Assembly: GCA_945916045.1 (NCBI GenBank)
Contig: CAMEGH010000002.1
Location: forward strand, 1 to 27,358
Direction of reading: 5' to 3'
DNA from: an uncultured Candidatus Saccharibacteria bacterium
Lineage (GTDB): Bacteria; Patescibacteriota; Saccharimonadia; Saccharimonadales; Saccharimonadaceae
DNA length: 27,358 bases
Part shown: positions 18,965 through 26,989 of the stretch, one piece after another
Numbering within the stretch: position 1 is the first letter of the stretch
How the letters are laid out: each line of letters begins with the position of its first letter
Program-made: the position numbers and the translations under genes
Notes under the pieces: generated by a model
Seen by the model: only the letters and a program-made list of their open reading frames with translations
What the model was told of the DNA's origin: nothing
Databases searched by the model: none

Positions 18965-21900
18965 ATGGCAAAAACGTCACCTAAGGTGTCTGAACGTGTG
19001 TTTTTCACGGCAGACGACACAGCGTTACCAATCCCAGATCTCATCGCTCACCAGAAGGACTCTTGGAAAGAGTTCGTCGAAACTGGTTTGGGCGAGATTT
19101 TTGCGGAACTAAACCCGATTGAGGATTACACCGGGCAAAAACTTGAACTGCGTTTTAAAGAATACGCATTCCAGGACCCAAAAAATCCTGAGCGATTTGC
19201 AAAAGAAAACAACATCACCTTCGACGCGCCGCTGCACGTGAACGTTGAACTTACCAATAAGGTAACCGGTGAAGTAAAAGAATCAGAAATCTACCTTGGT
19301 GACTACCCATGGATGACCGAACGCGGAACGTTTATTGTAAACGGTACCGAACGTGTGGTCGTTTCACAGCTTATTCGCTCAAGCGGTATCTTCTTTACTG
19401 CCGACGCTGTTGCTGGCCAAAACAACTACAGCGCCAAATTGATTCCTGGCCGTGGTGCATGGTTGGAATTTGAAACTGCGTCAAACGGTGCCATCTACGT
19501 AAAGATTGACCGCCGCCGCAAATTGCCAGTCACGACGCTTCTGCGCGCACTTGGTCACGCAAAATCAAGCGAAATCAAAGAATTGTTTGCCGATGTTGAT
19601 ACTGGCGACACTAGCTATATTCAAGCAACCCTCGAAAAGGATACGTCTCGTGGTTCAAACGAAGCGTTGATTGAAGTCTACCGCCGCCTTCGCCCAGGTG
19701 ATTTGGCAACGGTTGATAACGCTCGTTCAATGATCGAACGTATGTTCTTCGACTTCAAGCGCTTCGACTACAGCCGCGTTGGTCGCTACAAAATTAACCA
19801 GCGCCTTGGTATCGATTTGCCAAACACGACCGAAAACCGCGTCTTCCAGGTGAGCGACCTTATCGCGATCATCAAAGAGCTGATTCGCCTGAATAACACA
19901 CAAGAACCTGGTGACGATATCGATTCACTTTCAAACCGCCGCGTCAACCTTGTGGGTGAACTTGTGGCGCGCCAATTCCGCGTTGGTATGCTGCGTATGC
20001 AACGAAACGCGATGGATCGCATGAGTATGAGCGACATCGAAAATGTAACGCCTGGCCAGCTAATTAACGCCCGCCCAGTAGTTGCTGCCGTGCGCGAATT
20101 CTTCGCGAGTTCACAACTTTCACAATTGATGGACGAAACAAACCCGCTTGCCGAACTGAGCCACAAACGCCGCCTAAGCTCGATGGGTCCTGGCGGTTTG
20201 AGCCGTGAACGTGCTGGATTTGACGTTCGCGACGCCCACCCGACTCATTACGGTCGCCTTTGTTCGGTGGAAACGCCAGAAGGTGCCAACATTGGGTTGG
20301 TACTGAACCTTGCAAGTTACGCTCGCGTGAACGAATATGGCTTTATTGAAACGCCGTACCTTCGCGTCAAAAACGGCAAAGTAACCGACGAAGTAGTCTA
20401 TCTTGATGCTGCCAAAGAGCGCGCCGAAGTGATTGCCGACGCTGGTGAAAAGCTCAACGACGACGGTACATTTGTCGACGAACGCGTGAACGCTCGTATC
20501 GAAATGCAACCTGGTATGGCTGATGCTTCAGAAGTTACCTTGATGGACGCCGCGCACAAGCAAATTCTTGGTTCAACCGCTTCACTTGTCCCATTCATCG
20601 AGAAAAACCGTATCGACCGTTCATTGACCGGTTCAAACATGCAACGCCAGGCTGTGCCGCTTATTAATCCAGAAGCAGCGACCGTCGGTACTGGTATCGA
20701 GAAAGAAATTGCTCGCAACTCAAGCCAACTTATCGTGGCCGAAGCCGACGGTGAAGTGGTTCGTGCAGATGGCGACGTGGTAGAAGTAAAATATGCTGAT
20801 GGCGTCAAGAAATACGACGTTGTGCACTTTGAAAAGAGTAACGACGACCGTTCAATCAACCAAAAAACACGCGCAATTCGTGGCCAAAAGGTCAAGAAGG
20901 GCGACGTATTGATTGAAGGTGCTTCTATCGCTGACGGCGAAATTGCCCCAGGTCGCGACCTCCGCGTGGCGTTTATGCCATGGGGTGGTTACAACATGGA
21001 CGACGCGATTATTATTAGCAATCGCCTTGTGCAAGACGACGAACTTACCAGTATCAACATTAAAGATTACATGGTGGAAGTGCGCGAAACCAAGCTTGGT
21101 AACGAACAAATTACTCGCGACATCCCGAACGTAAACGAACACAGCCTTCGCCACCTTGACGAAGAAGGAATTGTGCAAGTTGGTTCTGAAGTGAAAGCTG
21201 GCGATGTACTGGTTGGAAAGATTACACCAAAGGGTGAGCAAGAGCTTTCGAGCGAAGAGCGTCTATTGCGTGCTATCTTTGGTGAAAAAGCCAAAGACGT
21301 TCGTGATACGTCGCAGCGCATGAACAACACCGGTGGTGGTAAAGTGGTTGGCGTACGTATCTTTAGCCGCGAACTTGGCCACGAACTAAAGGCTGGTGTG
21401 TTGAAGCAAATCCAAATCTTTGTGGCGCAAACCCGCAAGATTATGGTTGGTGACAAGCTAGCTGGTCGCCACGGTAACAAGGGTGTGGTGGCGCGTATTC
21501 TCCCGGTAGAAGACATGCCATTTATGGAAGACGGTACGCCGATCGACGTGATTTTGAATCCACTTGGTGTCCCGAGCCGTATGAATATTGGGCAGCTGTT
21601 CGAAACCCACCTTGGTATGGCCGCGAAAGCCCTTGGCTACCGCGTTGCAACGCCACCATTTAACGGCGTGTCAGACGAAAAGATTTCTGACGAGCTTGAA
21701 AAAGCTGGCTTCCCACGTGATGGTAAAGTGCAGCTAACGGACGGCCGAACTGGTGAGCAGTTTGAAGAACGTACAACCGTTGGTGTGATGCACATGCTTA
21801 AGCTGCACCACATGGTGACAGACAAGATCCACGCTCGTTCGACCGGCCCGTACACGATGGTTACCCAGCAGCCACTTGGCGGTAAGGCGCAAAACGGTGG

Positions 21901-22342
21901 TCAGCGATTCGGTGAGATGGAGGTCTGGGCACTCGAAGCATATGGTGCCGCTGCAACCCTGCAGGAAATGCTGACGATTAAGTCGGACGACGTCTACGGA
22001 CGCGCCAAAGCCTACGAATCGATCATTAAGGGTGAACCGATTGTTGGCCCTAAGCTACCTGAATCATTCAACGTTCTTGTAAAAGAATTGCAAGGTCTTG
22101 GCCTGCGCGTTGACTTGATGGAAGACATAGACGGCGATGGCGACATCGACGTCGTGGCAGACGCTGACGGCATTATTGCTGGCACCTCAATGGGAACCGG
22201 CGTAGACACACCGACCGTTCGCACTGAAGAAGTCGAAGTTGAAGGCGACCTTGAAGATGGTGGCATTTTGTTAGAAGAATTAAGCGAACAAGAAGATGAA
22301 CAACTAGCAGCTGAAGAAGCTGAATACAAGGAGGAGGCGTAA
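18965..22342 (+). CDS. rpoB: DNA-directed RNA polymerase subunit beta
   Basis: A 1125-residue beta subunit of RNA polymerase. Recognised from the rifampicin-pocket region FFASSQLSQLMDETNPLAELSHKRRLSSMGPGGLSRERAGF, followed by HPTHYGRLC and VETPEGANIGL. Later come WGGYNMDDAI, ITPKGE, VGDKLAGRHGNKGVV, and the C-terminal clamp part GKAQNGGQRFGEMEVWALEAYGAA. It is compact, with no large lineage insertion. Position 388 is Leu where E. coli has rifampicin-contact Phe514. After the conserved end (LGLRVDL, about 1051) it carries an acidic tail of about 75 residues, beginning with an EF-hand-like DIDGDGDID. Only one Cys was seen. It has its own promoter and leader, and rplJ/rplL do not precede it. Confidence 0.98.
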   Translation: MAKTSPKVSERVFFTADDTALPIPDLIAHQKDSWKEFVETGLGEIFAELNPIEDYTGQKLELRFKEYAFQDPKNPERFAKENNITFDAPLHVNVELTNKVTGEVKESEIYLGDYPWMTERGTFIVNGTERVVVSQLIRSSGIFFTADAVAGQNNYSAKLIPGRGAWLEFETASNGAIYVKIDRRRKLPVTTLLRALGHAKSSEIKELFADVDTGDTSYIQATLEKDTSRGSNEALIEVYRRLRPGDLATVDNARSMIERMFFDFKRFDYSRVGRYKINQRLGIDLPNTTENRVFQVSDLIAIIKELIRLNNTQEPGDDIDSLSNRRVNLVGELVARQFRVGMLRMQRNAMDRMSMSDIENVTPGQLINARPVVAAVREFFASSQLSQLMDETNPLAELSHKRRLSSMGPGGLSRERAGFDVRDAHPTHYGRLCSVETPEGANIGLVLNLASYARVNEYGFIETPYLRVKNGKVTDEVVYLDAAKERAEVIADAGEKLNDDGTFVDERVNARIEMQPGMADASEVTLMDAAHKQILGSTASLVPFIEKNRIDRSLTGSNMQRQAVPLINPEAATVGTGIEKEIARNSSQLIVAEADGEVVRADGDVVEVKYADGVKKYDVVHFEKSNDDRSINQKTRAIRGQKVKKGDVLIEGASIADGEIAPGRDLRVAFMPWGGYNMDDAIIISNRLVQDDELTSINIKDYMVEVRETKLGNEQITRDIPNVNEHSLRHLDEEGIVQVGSEVKAGDVLVGKITPKGEQELSSEERLLRAIFGEKAKDVRDTSQRMNNTGGGKVVGVRIFSRELGHELKAGVLKQIQIFVAQTRKIMVGDKLAGRHGNKGVVARILPVEDMPFMEDGTPIDVILNPLGVPSRMNIGQLFETHLGMAAKALGYRVATPPFNGVSDEKISDELEKAGFPRDGKVQLTDGRTGEQFEERTTVGVMHMLKLHHMVTDKIHARSTGPYTMVTQQPLGGKAQNGGQRFGEMEVWALEAYGAAATLQEMLTIKSDDVYGRAKAYESIIKGEPIVGPKLPESFNVLVKELQGLGLRVDLMEDIDGDGDIDVVADADGIIAGTSMGTGVDTPTVRTEEVEVEGDLEDGGILLEELSEQEDEQLAAEEAEYKEEA
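22330..22337 (+). promoter_or_regulatory. rpoC Shine-Dalgarno inside the rpoB end
   Basis: GGAGGAGG, coding for the last residues of RpoB, lies 6 nt before the rpoC ATG at 22344. The genes are 1 nt apart, indicating coupled translation. Confidence 0.9.
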
Positions 22343-22343
22343 T

Positions 22344-25300
22344 ATGTCGCGAGTAGTTCCAAGCACAGGCATCGCAGATTTTGACGCAGTGCGCCTGGCC
22401 GTTGCAAGTTCCAACGACATCCTAAAGTGGAGTCACGGCGAAGTAACCAAGCCAGAAACGATTAACTATCGTACCCAAAAACCAGAACGCGATGGCTTGT
22501 TCTGTGAACGTATCTTTGGCCCAGTTAAAGATATCAATCCGCACGACAGCAAGCTCAAAGGTGTTCGTTCACGCGAAACTGCGGTAGATAAAAACGGCGA
22601 GCTCGTCACAAAGTCTATCGTTCGCCGCGAACGCATGGGTCATATTGAACTTGCGAGCCCAGTTGCGCACATTTGGTTTATGCGTGGCACGCCAAGCGCG
22701 ATGAGCTTGTTGCTTGGCATGACCGTTCGTAATCTTGAGCGCGTGGCATATTTTGCCAGCTACGTGGTGCTTGCCGTAGATAGCGAAAAGCAAGAACAAT
22801 TCTTGGCTGATCTTGAAGCTGAGACTGAAGCAGCGCGCGCAGCGATTAAAATGCGTTACGAACGCGACGCTGAAGCAGAAGGCGCTGATGTCAAGCAATT
22901 GGCAGAAGCCCAAAGCCGCGAAGTTGAAGAACTAAACGCAAACTACAATACCAAAAAGTCGCAGCTCGACAGCCTTGTAAAGGGTTCAATCATGAGCGAA
23001 AACGACTACCGTGATTTGCCAGAAGAATACGAAGAAATCGTTGAAGTTGGCATGGGTGGTGGTTCGCTCAAGCGTTTGCTCGACGAAATCAAGCTCCCAG
23101 AACTGATTCGCCAATTGAACGAAGAAGTTGAAGGTGCCAAGGGCCAGCGCGAAAAGAAGCTTTTGAAGCGCCTAAAGGTGCTTGAAGGTATGGAAGCTGC
23201 CGGTATTGAACCAGGCTCACTTGCCTTGACAGTGTTGCCGGTGATTCCTCCGGATCTTCGCCCAATGGTGCAGCTAACAGGTGGCCGTTTTGCAACAAGC
23301 GACCTTAACGATTTGTACCGCCGCGTGATTAACCGTAACAACCGCCTCAAGAAATTGATCGGCTTGAACGCGCCAGAAGTTATCTGCCGCAACGAAATGC
23401 GTATGCTGCAAGAAGCAGTCGACGCGTTGATTGACAACTCTTCGGCTCGCGGTAACCGCGCTGTAAACGCAACCGGTGGCCGCCGTCGCTTGAAATCTAT
23501 GAGCGATCAGCTCAAGGGTAAGCAAGGTCGTTTCCGCCAAAACTTGCTTGGTAAGCGTGTAGACTACAGTGGTCGTTCGGTGATTGTGGTTGGTCCAAAG
23601 CTAAAAATCCACCAGTGTGGATTGCCAAAGCAAATGGCGTTTGAACTCTTTAAACCTTTTGTTATTAGCTGGCTTTTGAAGCACGAACACGCGCACAATA
23701 TTCGCTCAGCAACTCGTTTGATCGAAGCGGGCGAAGCAGTTGTGTGGGACGCGCTTGATGAAGTAATTAAAGACAAGTACGTGTTGCTTAACCGTGCGCC
23801 GTCGCTTCACCGTTTGTCAATTCAGGCGTTCCAACCTGTCTTGGTTGAAGGAAAAGCGATTCAATTGCACCCACTTGTTGCCAACGGCTTTAACGCCGAC
23901 TATGACGGCGACCAGATGGCGGTTCACTTGCCACTTTCTGCAGATGCGCAAAAAGAAGCTCGTGAATTGATGAGCGCAACCAACAACTTGCTAAAACCAG
24001 CTGATGGTTCGCCAGTGCTGAACATCAGCCAGGACATTGTGCTTGGTAACTACTACCTTACGTACGATAAGCCATCAGCACAAACCAAAGAACGCAAAGC
24101 GTTTAGTAGCGTGTACGAAGCTGAAATGGCCTACGACAACGGTGTGATTCAGTTGCAATCGCCGATTCGCGTGTATGCGAAGGGCGAAATCCGCGATACA
24201 ACACTTGGTCGCGTCTTCTTCAACGAAATTTTGCCGGAAGATTACCCATACGACGACAACGTGCAGAATAAGAAGCAACTTAAAAAAGTATTGGCACGCA
24301 TTTTTGAACGCTACGGCGCTGAAGAAACTGCCAAAACTGCTGACCGCATGAAAGGTCAAGCCTTCCGTTTTGCTACCACTGCCGCGATTTCAACTGGTAA
24401 AGACGACTACCTTAGTTTCGACGAAATCAACGAATTTGTGGCCGAAGGTGACGCCAAAGCTGCGCTGATTTCAGAGCAATTCGACGACGGTTTGGTAACC
24501 GAAGACGAACGCTACAACCTTACGGTAAACACGTGGCGTGCAGTCGACGGTAAAGTAACCGACTTCCTAAAAGACCAACTTGCCCACATGGACACCAGCA
24601 TTTCGGTGATGGTTGACTCTGGTGCACGTGGTGATATTTCAAACGTGAAGCTTGCTAGTGCGATGATCGGTATCCAGGTGGACGCCGCTAACCGCGAAAT
24701 CGAGCTGCCAATTCGTTCGAACTTTAAGAAAGGTCTTTCGAGCCTTGAAGCCTTTGTGGCAACCCGAGGTGCGCGTAAAGGTCTGATCGACACCGCGCTC
24801 AAGACTGCCGACTCTGGTTACTTGACCCGCCGTCTAGTTGACGTTTCACAGGACGTATTTACCGTTGAAGACGAAGCTGGCGACGACGATGGTTACGCAA
24901 TCTACCGCGCAGAAACCGAAGAAACCATGATTGAATTTGCGAACCGCTTGCTTGGTCGTTACGCTGCAGAAGATGTAGCTGGCCATGTCAAGAAGGACGA
25001 GTTGATTACGCGTGATATCGCTGATGCGATCGAAGCGGATAGCTCAATCGAAAGCGTAAAGATTCAATCGGTGCTTTCTACGAAGAACCTTCGCGGTATT
25101 CCACAACGCAGCTACGGTATCGACATGTCGACTGGTAAGTTGGTAGACAGCTCACAACCAGTTGGGGTGATCGCCGCACAATCTGTTGGTGAACCTGGTA
25201 CACAGCTAACGCTTAACACCTTCCACAGCTCTGGTGTGGCGGGTAGCGACATCACGCAAGGTCTTCCGCGTGTGGAAGAGCTCTTCGAAGCTCGTACACC

Positions 25301-26183
25301 AAAGGGGCAGGCGTATGTAACTGAAGTAACCGGTACGGTCGACGTGTGGGAAGATGGCAAAAAGTACATCGTGCAAATTACGCCAGATTCAGGCAAGGTA
25401 GAAAAAATCGCGCTTGATGGCCGCAAACCTGCAGTTAAGAACGGCAGCAACGTAAAAGTTGGTGACGTGATTGCAGCGGGCAGCGAAGGTGTGGCGCCAA
25501 TTGTGGCACCATTCGACGGCGTGGTTGAGGCAACCGACGACATGTTGGTGATTGCAGCCAACGCCAGCGCGCCTTCTCGCTACGAGATCCCAGGCAACAT
25601 GCAACTTGTTGTAAAGGCAAACGACTACGTTGAAGCGGGTGACCGCCTCACGGCTGGTTCGTTGAACTTGCAAGATTTGATGCGCCTTAAGGGTACGCAA
25701 GCAACGCAGCGCTACATCATCAACGAAATCCTTCGCATCTACGCAGCGCAGGGTCAGGACGTGGCAGACAAGCACCTTGAAATCATCGTGCGCCAAATGT
25801 TTAGCCGTGTGCAGATCGAAGATTCAGGCGACAGCGCATTTGTAACGGGTGATATCGTTTCAAAGGCAGCTGTAGTTGATGAAAACGCCAAGCTCGCCGA
25901 AGAAGGCAAGGCCTTGATCGCGTACAAGCAGCTTCTGCTTGGTATCACCAAGGTAAGTATCTGGAGCGACAGCTTCCTCTCGGCAGCGTCATTCCAAGAC
26001 ACGACCCGTGTGTTGATTAACGCCGCAACCAGCGGTCGCATCGACCACCTCCAGGGCTTGAAGGAAAATGTGATCATCGGTCGCAAGATTCCAGTCGGTA
26101 CTGGTGCAGTTTCTGAAGAAGAAGCTACCGAAGACGTCGACGACGAAATTGTGGTTGACGAAATCGAACTAAACGAAGCGTAG
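22344..26183 (+). CDS. rpoC: DNA-directed RNA polymerase subunit beta-prime, zinc sites lost
   Basis: A 1279-residue catalytic subunit. The Mg2+ site NADYDGDQM (517-525; Asp 519, 521 and 523) is intact, with Tyr for the usual Phe. Also present are RFRQNLLGKRVDYSGRSVIV, LLNRAPSLHRLSIQAF, the bridge-helix region GARKGLIDTALKTADSGYLTRRL (809-831) and GVIAAQSVGEPGTQLTLNTFH. A charged coiled-coil-like insertion (about 149-215) recalls that of Actinobacteria. Both zinc sites are missing: at residues 61-90 the two CxC/CxxC pairs are replaced (KDINPHDSK; VDKNGELV). At 841-925 the four cysteines of the second site are replaced (EDEAGDDDG; STKNLRGIPQRSYG). Only Cys 54, 348 and 425 remain. It ends in tandem TAG codons. 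Confidence 0.97.
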   Translation: MSRVVPSTGIADFDAVRLAVASSNDILKWSHGEVTKPETINYRTQKPERDGLFCERIFGPVKDINPHDSKLKGVRSRETAVDKNGELVTKSIVRRERMGHIELASPVAHIWFMRGTPSAMSLLLGMTVRNLERVAYFASYVVLAVDSEKQEQFLADLEAETEAARAAIKMRYERDAEAEGADVKQLAEAQSREVEELNANYNTKKSQLDSLVKGSIMSENDYRDLPEEYEEIVEVGMGGGSLKRLLDEIKLPELIRQLNEEVEGAKGQREKKLLKRLKVLEGMEAAGIEPGSLALTVLPVIPPDLRPMVQLTGGRFATSDLNDLYRRVINRNNRLKKLIGLNAPEVICRNEMRMLQEAVDALIDNSSARGNRAVNATGGRRRLKSMSDQLKGKQGRFRQNLLGKRVDYSGRSVIVVGPKLKIHQCGLPKQMAFELFKPFVISWLLKHEHAHNIRSATRLIEAGEAVVWDALDEVIKDKYVLLNRAPSLHRLSIQAFQPVLVEGKAIQLHPLVANGFNADYDGDQMAVHLPLSADAQKEARELMSATNNLLKPADGSPVLNISQDIVLGNYYLTYDKPSAQTKERKAFSSVYEAEMAYDNGVIQLQSPIRVYAKGEIRDTTLGRVFFNEILPEDYPYDDNVQNKKQLKKVLARIFERYGAEETAKTADRMKGQAFRFATTAAISTGKDDYLSFDEINEFVAEGDAKAALISEQFDDGLVTEDERYNLTVNTWRAVDGKVTDFLKDQLAHMDTSISVMVDSGARGDISNVKLASAMIGIQVDAANREIELPIRSNFKKGLSSLEAFVATRGARKGLIDTALKTADSGYLTRRLVDVSQDVFTVEDEAGDDDGYAIYRAETEETMIEFANRLLGRYAAEDVAGHVKKDELITRDIADAIEADSSIESVKIQSVLSTKNLRGIPQRSYGIDMSTGKLVDSSQPVGVIAAQSVGEPGTQLTLNTFHSSGVAGSDITQGLPRVEELFEARTPKGQAYVTEVTGTVDVWEDGKKYIVQITPDSGKVEKIALDGRKPAVKNGSNVKVGDVIAAGSEGVAPIVAPFDGVVEATDDMLVIAANASAPSRYEIPGNMQLVVKANDYVEAGDRLTAGSLNLQDLMRLKGTQATQRYIINEILRIYAAQGQDVADKHLEIIVRQMFSRVQIEDSGDSAFVTGDIVSKAAVVDENAKLAEEGKALIAYKQLLLGITKVSIWSDSFLSAASFQDTTRVLINAATSGRIDHLQGLKENVIIGRKIPVGTGAVSEEEATEDVDDEIVVDEIELNEA

Positions 26184-26202
26184 TAGAATTCGCCTCGTTG
26201 CC

Positions 26203-26234
26203 AAAATCCCCGTTCAATAAGAGCGGGGATTTTT
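26203..26234 (+). terminator. Rho-independent terminator of rpoBC
   Basis: AAAATCCCCG (26203-26212) pairs with CGGGGATTTT (26224-26233), loop TTCAATAAGAG, with T-run 26230-26234. Confidence 0.92.
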
Positions 26235-26260
26235 GGTTGCAAAAAACGCTCACGCTTATG

Positions 26261-26289
26261 TTGCCGGCGCGAAAAGCTTGTGGTAAAAT
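26261..26289 (+). promoter_or_regulatory. Promoter of the WxL-like gene
   Basis: TTGCCG (26261-26266), 17-bp spacer, TAAAAT (26284-26289), which is TGn-extended (TGG). The leader of about 40 nt contains GGCG-GGAG-CGCC (26312-26323), a small hairpin with GGAG in the loop, then GGGGG (26324-26328), 9 nt before the ATG at 26338; the ribosome-binding site is unusual. Confidence 0.65.
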
Positions 26290-26337
26290 GAACTTACAAA
26301 TCAATATCAATGGCGGGAGCGCCGGGGGTAAATTAGA

Positions 26338-26979
26338 ATGAAAAAAACAACAACGTATCTTGCGGCTGCAGCTTTGGTTGCAGGCACAGTATTGGCTTTG
26401 GGCGGCGCGGCATATGCGCAGTCATCAGCAAATACAGAGCTAACGCAAACTATTACTGCAGGTACACTTCACACAGATATTGTAGACAGTAACGGTGACC
26501 CAGTTACGGCACCATCAATCTCGATGAACACTACGACAACCAGTGCATCAGCACAAACTACGACAGGTACGTACGGAAGCAGTGGCGAGCGAGTATATAT
26601 TAGTAACCCGTCAGCGGCAGCCGGTGGATGGAACTTAACTGTAGCTGCAACAGACGGGCTGACAGCGCTTTGGCGGGATGGTGGCTCGGAAACCTTTGAT
26701 TACAACGACGGAGCGGGCGCAGGTCAGCTTACGATCAATCCTGCAGCAGGTACTATCACTCCGGTTGGTGGTGCTTCTATGACTGGTGTGTCGCTCGGTG
26801 CATCGACCGCTTTCTTGGAAGGTACGGTAGACACAATCACGCTTGCTTCAGCTGACGCAACTTCTGCTGATGTTTGGGAAGGTCACATCGAGGGAATGGG
26901 TGTGTCACAAACTATTCCTGGTGGACAAGCGCCTGGAACATACCGGATTAGCCTAACGCAAACGCTAACAGCGCAGTAG
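26338..26979 (+). CDS. Secreted WxL-like surface protein
   Basis: A 213-residue secreted protein. The signal peptide (MKKTTTYLAAAALVAG, hydrophobic core, cleavage after AYA near residue 27) is clear. The mature protein is rich in Thr, Ser, Ala and Gly with almost no Lys or Cys, predicted all-beta. It contains RVYISNPSAAAGGWNLTVAATDG with a W-x-L (WNL, near residues 99-101). It ends in QTIPGGQAPGTYRISLTQTLTAQ, matching the AGTYxxxLTxTL close of WxL domains, which bind peptidoglycan in Firmicutes. The second Trp of the classical domain is replaced, so the assignment is tentative. The next gene, 10 nt downstream, encodes a DUF916/WxLIP-like protein, the usual WxL partner. It ends in tandem TAG codons. 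Confidence 0.6.
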   Translation: MKKTTTYLAAAALVAGTVLALGGAAYAQSSANTELTQTITAGTLHTDIVDSNGDPVTAPSISMNTTTTSASAQTTTGTYGSSGERVYISNPSAAAGGWNLTVAATDGLTALWRDGGSETFDYNDGAGAGQLTINPAAGTITPVGGASMTGVSLGASTAFLEGTVDTITLASADATSADVWEGHIEGMGVSQTIPGGQAPGTYRISLTQTLTAQ

Positions 26980-26989
26980 TAGCGTAGGT

